DNA of 64,000 bases from Pyropia yezoensis (taxonomy: Eukaryota; Rhodophyta; Bangiophyceae; Bangiales; Bangiaceae): the NCBI GenBank assembly GCA_009829735.1, contig CM020618.1:6623758-6687757 (forward strand), written 5' to 3'. A program made the position numbers and the translations under genes. Within the stretch, counting starts at the first letter, position 1. Every line of letters begins with the position of its first letter. This document shows, one piece after another, positions 56,771-64,000 of this stretch. The notes under the pieces are model-generated. The model worked only from the letters and a program-made list of their open reading frames with translations, was not told the origin of the DNA and did no database searches.

Positions 56771-56783
56771 CTCCCCTCTCCTC
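56771..56783 (-). other. Polypurine tract
   Basis: GAGGAGAGGGGAG on the minus strand directly abuts the 3' LTR start, the usual site of plus-strand priming in LTR retrotransposons. Confidence 0.8.
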
Positions 56784-57108
56784 AGTTCCGACCGACCCGG
56801 TCGGCCCTGTGAGGGGGTGCGTAAACGCACGTCTCGGCGTTGGGGGCGCGACTTGCTGTCCCCCATCGAGTACGTAACACAGATGTGGAGGCGGTCACGT
56901 TGACCGCCCCTCTCCTCAAGCTTGCCCACTCGGCAGCTTGCTCTCCTCAGTTCACACTTCACCATCACCACCACCTCCCCTTCACCTTCCACTGGGCCGC
57001 CCCACGCTGGGGAGGCCACCCGTATACCCACGATCCGAGTCCCCCTCAACTCGAGGCGGGTCTCGTGCTGCGATAGCCAGAGCGTCTCTCCCCAACTTGG
57101 GGAGAGCC

Positions 57109-59052
57109 ATGGCGACTCCGGGAGTGGAGACGGACTCTCTTGACGAGCGCATGGAGGACACCTCCTACGGGGCAGCACCCGCCGGGACTTCCGGCGGGGG
57201 CTCCGCGATCGCTCCGGGGGACGGGACTCCCGCGTCACCCGGCTTTGGGTTGACGGCGGGGTCTCCCCCGGAGGCGGGACAAGTTGTCCCGCGTGAGGCC
57301 TTGGGGCGGTGGTTTTACCCCGCTTGGCCTCTCTATGAGGAGGGGCTGACTGTTTTTCGCTGTGGCCGACTTGGCGCAGCGATGGGCCGGGTATGGGACC
57401 GCCTGCGGGAGAAGTATCCCCGTAGGGTCGGGTTCCCTGCCGGCTTCAGGACGGACCAGTTTGCCTTCCTGGACGATGAGGAGGTTGAGGACGTTCAGCG
57501 TGCCAAGGCCATGGTGGACCGCGGGGGAACTATCCCGGGTCCCGGCGACTTGCCGACCTTCACGTGGGACGCTGTGGCAACTCGCCCACCGTACCTCCAC
57601 GAGGCCGATCCGCACACTCATCACTTTGATGTGCGGATGGAGAAAGACTTCCGGCGAGGTCCCTACTTGGTGACCTCGGCTCAACTTGAGTTTCCTCAAC
57701 AGTCTGCTGCCAGTAAGGAGCAGTACTATCCGAAGAAGCCCGAGTGGTGGCCTCAAGTTGAGGTCCCCTACGGGTTCCCGGCGTTGTTGCCACGGTTGCT
57801 TGACCACTTCGGCTCCGTCATGTTGACGGCTGGCCCTGATCACCTGGTGTGGGCCATGTTGGCCACCCAGTGGCTCCTCGAGGTCATGTCGACCTGGGTG
57901 TCCTGTGTTCAGCGGCGGGGGATGCTCTGGCATCTCCCCCTCCGGCTCCTCCAAGGTTTGGAACAGCTCACCCCTCAGCTAGTTGCTGAGGGGTGCTCGT
58001 CAGGACAACTCACTCTACTTGAGGAGATGCTCCGGCTCCATAAGTTTATCGAGTGGGAGAGCATTGAGCACAAGTTGCGCCGCCCCACTCGTGGGCCCAA
58101 GGACGATGGCGCACTTCGCCAGTTCGTGTGGGTCGCTCGTGAACTTCACGACGGCCGTGTGGTCCTACGAGAGGAGTTGGGCATCGGGGACTACCCGTAT
58201 GCCCCGGGGGTGGATCGCCACACTGCGCCACCCCCGGACAAGCCCATAGTTATGGCCGTGCCGTCCTATGATGACCATATGACTCAACCCACTGCGGGGG
58301 CCCCAAGTCGGGGTCGCAGTTACACCCGGGTACCGCCACCTCGGCGGGCCCCTCCGCTTCCTCCTGCTCCTTTCCAACCTCACGGGAACATCCCGATCAG
58401 CGTGGCCGTGGAGTCTTCCACCCCGGTGTCCCCCAACTTGGGGGCCACCCTCCTGACGGTATACCCCAAGTTGGTGTTGCCGCCCACGCCTCTAACCTCA
58501 GAGATCATGATCACCACGTTGGTGCGCACCATTTCCTGGTTGGCCGCGTCGACCGCAACCCTACAGAGTTCCGAGACTCCTCAACTTGAGGAGCGCGTTC
58601 GTACTGCAGTGGCGACCGCGAGTTGCGCGTCGGTGGCGGAGTTTATGACAGCCGAGTTGGCTCGCATTGGGGCTATTATGCCCCAGCCAGCCCCACTTGG
58701 GCGTGGCAAACGTCGCGCGAGCCGGGCATACTCGCCTCCTCGCCGTCGTCGCCGACACTCGCGGCGCTCTCCTTCCGTATCGGAAGACGAGTTGTCTTAC
58801 TCCGTTTCGGAGTCCTCTACCCCGTCGGAGACGGAGTCTGTCCAGCGTCTGCGTCGCAAACTTGCGCGCAAGACCAGGCAGAAGAGTGGCCACGGTCGGC
58901 GCCACTTGCGCGACCGTGAGGGACGCGACGGTTCCAACTTGGAGCCGCCGCCCCCTCCAACAAGTGGAGACCGTTATCGGCGTGGGTCTCGCCGCTCGCC
59001 TCCACGTGAGGGCGAGGGCCGTGGAGTGGGAGAGTCTAGCATGCGTGCCTAG
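57109..59052 (+). CDS. Antisense ORF of the retrotransposon, unknown protein with Arg/Ser-rich tail
   Basis: Start at 57109 (GAGCCATGGCG, strong context); the frame is open upstream to 56938. 647 residues, convergent with pol, ending 111 bp from the pol stop. Residues 60-380 are globular with many Trp/Tyr/Leu residues (GRWFYPAWPLYEEG, AAMGRVWDRLREKYPRRVGF, WWPQVEVPYGFPALLPRLLDHFG, LLEEMLRLHKFIEWESIEHK). The C-terminal 110 residues are Arg/Ser-rich (PPRRRRRHSRRSPS; RRKLARKTRQKSG), like RNA-binding SR tails. I recognise no family. Antisense extra ORFs at this position occur in some plant Ty3/Gypsy elements, where their role is also unclear. The long intact frame implies it was selected until recently. 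Confidence 0.75.
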   Translation: MATPGVETDSLDERMEDTSYGAAPAGTSGGGSAIAPGDGTPASPGFGLTAGSPPEAGQVVPREALGRWFYPAWPLYEEGLTVFRCGRLGAAMGRVWDRLREKYPRRVGFPAGFRTDQFAFLDDEEVEDVQRAKAMVDRGGTIPGPGDLPTFTWDAVATRPPYLHEADPHTHHFDVRMEKDFRRGPYLVTSAQLEFPQQSAASKEQYYPKKPEWWPQVEVPYGFPALLPRLLDHFGSVMLTAGPDHLVWAMLATQWLLEVMSTWVSCVQRRGMLWHLPLRLLQGLEQLTPQLVAEGCSSGQLTLLEEMLRLHKFIEWESIEHKLRRPTRGPKDDGALRQFVWVARELHDGRVVLREELGIGDYPYAPGVDRHTAPPPDKPIVMAVPSYDDHMTQPTAGAPSRGRSYTRVPPPRRAPPLPPAPFQPHGNIPISVAVESSTPVSPNLGATLLTVYPKLVLPPTPLTSEIMITTLVRTISWLAASTATLQSSETPQLEERVRTAVATASCASVAEFMTAELARIGAIMPQPAPLGRGKRRASRAYSPPRRRRRHSRRSPSVSEDELSYSVSESSTPSETESVQRLRRKLARKTRQKSGHGRRHLRDREGRDGSNLEPPPPPTSGDRYRRGSRRSPPREGEGRGVGESSMRA

Positions 59053-59163
59053 TTGGCAGCTGCCTTTGTTGTGAGAGTGTGAGGGTTAGGGCTGTAGTTA
59101 AAAGCCACTCTGCGTACCACTTCGACTTGAAGCACTCTCTTGGCACTGTTGCTCGGCCTTCCC

Positions 59164-62100
59164 TCACGTTGAGGGAGGGCTGTTAGGGTCTATCTCATTC
59201 CAGGCACAGTACGCCCGGACCTTCTCAGCGGGAAGGTCCTCCACATACTCCCACGTATCATCCTTGGCTTTGTAGCCAAACCAACGCACCCTCAACATGA
59301 GGCGGTCAGTGTCTTCATCCCATCCGTGGTCGATGAACTTATCGAACACGTACTCCTGCGGGCCCTGTTTGGCCGCAGGCAGTGAGGGGAGGCGCCACGC
59401 TTCCAACGCACGCGCCCAAGCTGGGTCTCCTGCAGGCGGTGGTGCAACTTTGACCACGTCCTGTCCGTTCACTGTGCGGACCCCATCGTCACTTTCGATG
59501 GTGAAGCGCCGCCCATCAGTACGAAGGACCTGGTACGGTCCCTTCGTCTGGAATACCAGCTTACCCCCAGTTGGGGTGTGCGAGTGTACCAGCACCCAGT
59601 CACCCTGCTCGGGGACATGTTTAGCATTGCGCACCTTTTTGTCAAAGGTACGCTTGTAGCGCTTTTGTGCTTTGTCCATCTCAGCCCTGACTTTAGGGAT
59701 GAGGTTTTCAAGCCTAGCGGCGAACTCCGCCTTACTCTCAGTAGGAGTAGGCGTACTGCCACCATCCTCCCTAGTTGGGAGCGACCGCCGCACGGCAATA
59801 GACCGCACGCGACGGGGGGTCACAAAAGCGAGGGGTACTTCCCCTGTAGATGAGTGAACCTGCGAATTGTAGGCAGTAGTAAGGATAGAAATGTATTGGT
59901 CCCACGTCTTTACGTGCTCACTCACATAGTGGCGTAGCTGCTTAACAATAGTTTTGTTGAAGCGCTCCACCTGCCCATTAATTTGTGGGTGGTAGGGGGT
60001 GGCATAGTTTGCCTTAACCCCCAACATATCCAGCACTCCCTGAAACAGTACAGACGCAAATTGCGGTCCATTGTCCGATAGTGTACTATCTGGGATGCCA
60101 TACGCGGCAACCCAGTGATCTAGGAAGGCTGACACGACCGACATGGCCGTGATCTCTGCCAGTGGAATCGCTCGCGTAAGTTTCGTGAAGCGGTCACAGA
60201 TGACCAGGAGGTACTGGTTGCCCTCCTCGGTCACGGGCAGTGGCCCAAGGATGTCCATCGCCAACGCGGCGAAGGGCTCCTTGGCCGGGAACAATAGCAT
60301 AGCCGTAGTAGGCCGCCGTTCCATCAGACGATTCTGTGCACAACTTGTGCAGGCAGCCACCCAACTGTAGATGTCCACCACCATGGACGGCCAGTAGTAC
60401 CTGGTCCTCAGGGTCTGGTACAGTTTACTAGACCCCAGGTGTCCACCCGTGGGAGCGTTGTGCTCCCTCTCAAGGATACTGTCCTTGAGGGATGCGGAGA
60501 CGACAAGTTGTTCGGTCCCCTGGAATACCCCCCTCCTCATGAGGAGGCCATCGTCTCCCAGAAAGAACCGCGTCTCCGCCACTGTATCCAGTGTATTCCT
60601 CTGCGACTTGCAGAAGGGATACTCGGCCTGGGCCTTCACCACCTCGTCCAGGGACAGGGGCAAGTACTTCTTGTTCCCTGGCGCCTCGTGGTTCAACGCC
60701 TGACCCGAGCGCGTGACTACCCCCACGATGGGGATGTCCTCATCGACTGGGTTAGTGTCCAGCCCCTCGGTAGGTACCCGAGAGAGGCCGTCGGCAAGGG
60801 CATGTTGCCTGCCAGGTCGGTACTCAATGTCAAAGTTGAAGGGTGCCAGTCGCACCCTCCACCGGTTGAGACGAGTGTTCGTACAGTCCGTCTTAAAGAT
60901 GAACTGCAACGCGCGGTGGTCACAGCGGATGAGGAACTTCTCACCCTCCAGGTAGTGACGAAGTGACGTCACCGCCCACACCACTGCGAGTCCTTCCAAC
61001 TCGGTGACTCCGTAGTTCTTCTCGGCCGAGTTCAGCCCCTTACTAAAGTATCCCACCGGCAAGTACTCCTTGTCCGGCTGCTGCTGAAGCAACACACAAC
61101 CAAGTTGGTCGTAGCTAGCGTCCACATCCAGGATGTAGTGGCCTCCCAACCTGGGAATAGCCAAGATGGGGGGCTTCAGCAGAAGGTCCCGAAGAGTCTC
61201 AAAGGATTCCTGCTCCACCCGACTTGGGGGAGGCAGGTTCTTCGGTAGCGTTGAGCTCACTAGCTCATTCAACGGCTTCGCCACCTTGGCGAAGCCCTTG
61301 GTGAAACGTCGGTACACGTTACACATCCCGAGGAAGCTCCTCATCTGGGTCTGGGTCCGGGGGTACTGAGCCTTACGAATGGCCCTCAAGTTCTTCTCGT
61401 TAACACTGAGACGCCCCGGATGGACAACATGTCCCAAGTACTCCACCTCTTGAGTAAAGAGGTGGCACTTACTCGCCTTCAGTGACACACCGGCGTCAGC
61501 AAGTAGCTTGAACACCTGGCAAAGATGGCCAATGTGTTCCTCCGGACTTCGGGAGAACACAATGATATCGTCTAGGTACACAAGACAGATCTGCCACCGT
61601 ACTCCGGCCAGAATCATGTCCATAGCGCGCTGGAAAGTTGCCGGCGCGTTACACAGACCAAACGGTAGGCGCTTGCACTGGTAGGTACCACAGTGACAGG
61701 TAAAGGTAGTTTTATGCCTGTCCTCCGGGGCAATGGGAATTTGCCAGTACCCCGCGTTACAGTCCAGGGTAGAGAACACGTTCGCATCTCCCAGGGAGTC
61801 CAGACGGTCGTGCATCCTAGGTAGGGGATAACTGTCCTTCACCGTGCTCTCGTTGAGCTTACGGTAGTCGATACAGAACCGGGGGGTCCCATCAACTTTG
61901 GGGACGATAACCACCGGACTCGCCCACTCGGCGTTGCTGGCCTCGATCACATCGAGGGCCTCCATGCGAGCAACTTGCTCCTTAACGAGGGCCCTTGAAC
62001 GAGGTCCTCCCCTATACGGTTGTTGGCGTATAGGGGGTGCACCGGGCTTCAACTCGATCCGGTGTTGGGTGGCTCTCATGAGTCCCAATTGACCATCCCA

Positions 62101-63147
62101 CAGCTTGTGATATTGGTCCAAGAGGCGTTCAACTTGAACCCTCAACCTGGGGGGGACACCCTCCATGTTCACATGGGGTCGAGGAGAGGCGGTCGACTTG
62201 GTTTGATGCTTCTCCTTTCCGGACTTCGGGTCGCTACTTGCGCCCGTGTTGAGGGTGACCGCTACTACCGGTCCCTCGTGTTGGTCGATATAGCCGAACT
62301 TGGCTCCCGACTTGAAGTACTTGGGCGTCGGGCTCAGGTTCATCACCTGGATCCTCCACGGGACTCCGGCTTTGGAGTCCATCGTGCCAAGGGCAACATG
62401 CACTTGGTGCTTGCGAGCAAGACGGGGGTGAGGGTGCACCAACCCGTTCCCCGTAAAATCAGTTACAACATCAACGTGCGCCACCGAGTTGGGGGACAAC
62501 GTGACTTTGCGGGCTAAACGCAGGGTAGCAGTAAACCCTTCCCTCACAGAGCAAAGAGGCTTCGACTGTGAGACTGTCACAGGAGCCACAGACTTTCCCT
62601 TACCAAGGATGGGGATAGTCCCCCCATTCATCAACTTGACCCAGTACTCAGGGCCACAAATCAAAGGCACTTGTGTAACAACATAAGGGGTACCCAGAAG
62701 CAGGGGTACCGATATATTCTCAACTACGCCATAGGTCACGTCGACCTCATGGGTCCCCAACCTAGTTGGTAGGGTCACGGCACCAACGATGGGAAGTACC
62801 CCACCATTGATGTCAATCATATGGTCAGCTTTGGACCTCCAGCGTTGGAGCTTCACCTCCTTTGGTAATAGCGACTTGCGTATCAAGGAGGCTCCTGACC
62901 CGGTATCAAGTACGATACGGGTACAGCATGCACGGCCGGGGGCAAGTTGCACCCGTCCAGCCACCTGGAAGTTCTCACCCGTCAGCACCGCGATGACCCG
63001 ACGTGGGTTTACGTTCTTGGGGAGTCCTACCCGAGGTGGGCGGACTCCCTTAGGTCGCCGCAGTATCCGGCACGGTTGGTTCGTCCTCCTGGCCCACTTG
63101 GCCGAGGCTGCCGTTGTGAGCTTCGGACGACCAGCCCCAACGGTCAT
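59164..63147 (-). CDS. pol: Retrotransposon pol: protease, reverse transcriptase, RNase H, integrase, chromodomain
   Basis: 1,327 residues, intact. Aspartic protease DTGS at 81-84. Reverse transcriptase with FCIDYRKLN near 420 and catalytic YLDD at 524-527. RNase H with ILDVDASYDQLG near 675. Integrase with an HHCC zinc-binding segment (HNAPTGGHLG ... CTSC) and D-D-35-E residues Asp 965, Asp 1025 and Glu 1061. C-terminal chromodomain from residue 1265 (YVFDKFIDHG ... LRVRWFGYKAKDDTWEYVEDL), which in chromoviruses steers integration by binding modified histones. PR-RT-RH-IN order defines Ty3/Gypsy. Its start overlaps the gag stop (ATGA). With intact pol and near-identical LTRs the element could be active, although the gag read here carries a frameshift. 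Confidence 0.95.
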   Translation of the reverse strand: MTVGAGRPKLTTAASAKWARRTNQPCRILRRPKGVRPPRVGLPKNVNPRRVIAVLTGENFQVAGRVQLAPGRACCTRIVLDTGSGASLIRKSLLPKEVKLQRWRSKADHMIDINGGVLPIVGAVTLPTRLGTHEVDVTYGVVENISVPLLLGTPYVVTQVPLICGPEYWVKLMNGGTIPILGKGKSVAPVTVSQSKPLCSVREGFTATLRLARKVTLSPNSVAHVDVVTDFTGNGLVHPHPRLARKHQVHVALGTMDSKAGVPWRIQVMNLSPTPKYFKSGAKFGYIDQHEGPVVAVTLNTGASSDPKSGKEKHQTKSTASPRPHVNMEGVPPRLRVQVERLLDQYHKLWDGQLGLMRATQHRIELKPGAPPIRQQPYRGGPRSRALVKEQVARMEALDVIEASNAEWASPVVIVPKVDGTPRFCIDYRKLNESTVKDSYPLPRMHDRLDSLGDANVFSTLDCNAGYWQIPIAPEDRHKTTFTCHCGTYQCKRLPFGLCNAPATFQRAMDMILAGVRWQICLVYLDDIIVFSRSPEEHIGHLCQVFKLLADAGVSLKASKCHLFTQEVEYLGHVVHPGRLSVNEKNLRAIRKAQYPRTQTQMRSFLGMCNVYRRFTKGFAKVAKPLNELVSSTLPKNLPPPSRVEQESFETLRDLLLKPPILAIPRLGGHYILDVDASYDQLGCVLLQQQPDKEYLPVGYFSKGLNSAEKNYGVTELEGLAVVWAVTSLRHYLEGEKFLIRCDHRALQFIFKTDCTNTRLNRWRVRLAPFNFDIEYRPGRQHALADGLSRVPTEGLDTNPVDEDIPIVGVVTRSGQALNHEAPGNKKYLPLSLDEVVKAQAEYPFCKSQRNTLDTVAETRFFLGDDGLLMRRGVFQGTEQLVVSASLKDSILEREHNAPTGGHLGSSKLYQTLRTRYYWPSMVVDIYSWVAACTSCAQNRLMERRPTTAMLLFPAKEPFAALAMDILGPLPVTEEGNQYLLVICDRFTKLTRAIPLAEITAMSVVSAFLDHWVAAYGIPDSTLSDNGPQFASVLFQGVLDMLGVKANYATPYHPQINGQVERFNKTIVKQLRHYVSEHVKTWDQYISILTTAYNSQVHSSTGEVPLAFVTPRRVRSIAVRRSLPTREDGGSTPTPTESKAEFAARLENLIPKVRAEMDKAQKRYKRTFDKKVRNAKHVPEQGDWVLVHSHTPTGGKLVFQTKGPYQVLRTDGRRFTIESDDGVRTVNGQDVVKVAPPPAGDPAWARALEAWRLPSLPAAKQGPQEYVFDKFIDHGWDEDTDRLMLRVRWFGYKAKDDTWEYVEDLPAEKVRAYCAWNEIDPNSPPST

Positions 63148-64000
63148 TCGTTTCCCGCCGACTTGGCGTCCGAATCTGAGGGCGGGGAGGAAGACGACGA
63201 GTCCGAGGACGACTTGTCCGCCTCCTCCGCCGAGGGTGTGGCGACCGCAACGACCGGTCGAGACCCACCCTCGCGGCGTGAACGTACTTCGTTCGTAGCC
63301 GACTTTTTACTCGCATTCCTAACAAGTTGTTGGATGCGTTTACTCAACTTGGGGCAATCATATGCCCAGTGACCATCGGAGTTGCAGTTCCAACACCGAT
63401 GGTCCGGTCCGGGAGGGGTCTTCCCAACTGGGGAAGACGAAGGGATACCCTGGGAAGTTCCCACGGCAGCTACCACCCTCTCCTTGCGGATTCGGCGTGC
63501 CTCTCTCAACTCTCTGGCCCGGCGCGCCTCCTCCCGTTCCTTGGCCAACTCGGCCTGACGCTCCTGGCGTTGTTCCTCCCGCAACTTGCGGTAGGCCTCG
63601 CCTCTGCGATAGGCGAACCTGGCCAACTCGGCCAGGGTCGCCCGGGTAGTGTTATGCTCCCGGGTCTCCATCCGGACTGACCAATGGAGTCCCTCCACAA
63701 ACCGACTCTTCACCACAGCTTGTGGATGAAGAAACCCACAAAGATTTTTGAGCTTACGGACTCGCTCCGCAAAGGACAACTCGTCCTCCGCCTCTTCCTG
63801 ATGGGCTTGCGTAAACTCCTCGACTTGAGAAGCCACGCTGCCTCATCAACCATGGCTCTCAACAACCAGTTGACGAGCTCCAAATAGGACGTCACCTCCC
63901 CAGCGCCTCCACTTGAGGAGCTGGGCATGACGGACATAAGTTCTGTCCGTAGGTCGCCCTTCGTAAACTCCTGTAGCATGTAAAAAGCCATGCCTTCACT
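63144..64000 (-). pseudogene. gag: gag, C-terminal part with a 1-bp frameshift, running off the right edge
   Basis: Same protein as 28005-29951 from about residue 365 on, including the zinc knuckle CWNCNSDGHWAYDC. One T is missing near 63834 (GCAGCGTGGC against GCAGCGTTGGC in contig A), which splits the frame. One amino-acid difference (Lys for Thr in the acidic tail) is also seen. The indel is probably a sequencing error or allelic. Confidence 0.88.

Larger units (their letters stand above)
57086..63636. repeat. Dispersed short inverted repeats with 5-nt AACTT/AAGTT-type centres
   Basis: Perfect or near-perfect arms of 3 to 11 bp flank a 5-nt centre (AACTT, AAGTT, TAGTT, GAGTT, CAGTT, AACTC, AACTG). 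Examples: 57086-57106 (8-bp arms), 57274-57292 (7), 57680-57690, 57751-57763, 57969-57995 (11), 58430-58444, 58577-58593, 59563-59577, 59767-59781, 60337-60351, 62127-62139, 63418-63438 (8), 63543-63555, 63618-63636 (7). The arms differ from site to site but stay complementary. They also occur in the contig A part (28449-28463, 28696-28710, 29504-29516) and in the LTR (27550-27564). I did not see them in flanking host or transposon sequence. Confidence 0.8.
56043..64000 (-). mobile_element. Ty3/Gypsy chromovirus retrotransposon, 3' part
   Basis: On the minus strand: the C-terminal part of gag, full pol, an antisense ORF, polypurine tract and 3' LTR. The element continues beyond the right edge. 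It is the continuation of 27158-30713. Confidence 0.9.

Noticed and set aside
1-64000. tRNA, rRNA, CRISPR arrays, bacterial-style promoters or terminators
   Set aside because: None seen. Repeats in the window are microsatellites, tandem duplications or transposon parts, and the genes are eukaryotic.

Overview
The window is a scaffold piece from a nuclear eukaryotic genome. Host DNA is extremely GC-rich, full of G/C homopolymers and CCG-type microsatellites. Genes have few or no introns, and there is a thylakoid-lumen pentapeptide protein, so the organism is photosynthetic. A bangiophyte red alga (Porphyra/Pyropia type) fits best, but that is inferred from composition and gene content, not proven. 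Two gaps of exactly 500 N (30714-31213, 49052-49551) split the window into contig A (1-30713), B (31214-49051) and C (49552-64000).

Host genes in contig A are a very long CAMK-type kinase (minus, 1-6602, running off the left edge), a three-exon SLC17/PHT4-like anion transporter (plus, 8656-11257) and a C2H2 zinc-finger protein (minus, 11081-15139). Contig B carries an RBR E3 ubiquitin ligase (32973-35924), a thylakoid-lumen pentapeptide protein (minus, 37376-38176), a LEM/HeH-Src1 type inner nuclear membrane protein (39810 to about 42.5 kb) and an unrecognised gene (44622-45320). Two MITEs with TA target duplications lie between genes (16463-16662 and 36266-36727).

The most striking content is mobile and nested. 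A multi-gene DNA transposon of the KDZ/Zisupton type encodes a transposase (SWIM zinc finger, DDE-like core, C-terminal Ulp1-like protease domain), a Pif1-like helicase and a 677-residue protein of unknown function. The helicase gene is split by a chromodomain Ty3/Gypsy retrotransposon with 728-bp LTRs and a GGCGT target duplication. The 5' half of helicase and retroelement is at the right end of contig A on the plus strand. The 3' half is in contig C on the minus strand. The simplest reading is that contigs B and C are inverted relative to A: the true order would be A, then reverse C, then reverse B. Removing the retroelement gives a transposon of about 14.6 kb whose ends (16961 and 51601/45819) carry the same 40-bp terminal motif in inverted orientation.

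Contigs B and C overlap by about 5.3 kb (43759-49051 equals 49552-54832 apart from homopolymer lengths), so that gap is an unmerged overlap.

The retroelement has gag and pol overlapping by ATGA, an antisense 647-codon ORF with an Arg/Ser-rich tail between pol and the 3' LTR, and many small inverted repeats with different but complementary arms around a 5-nt core such as AACTT or AAGTT. I know of no description of that last feature. I found no tRNA, rRNA or CRISPR array.
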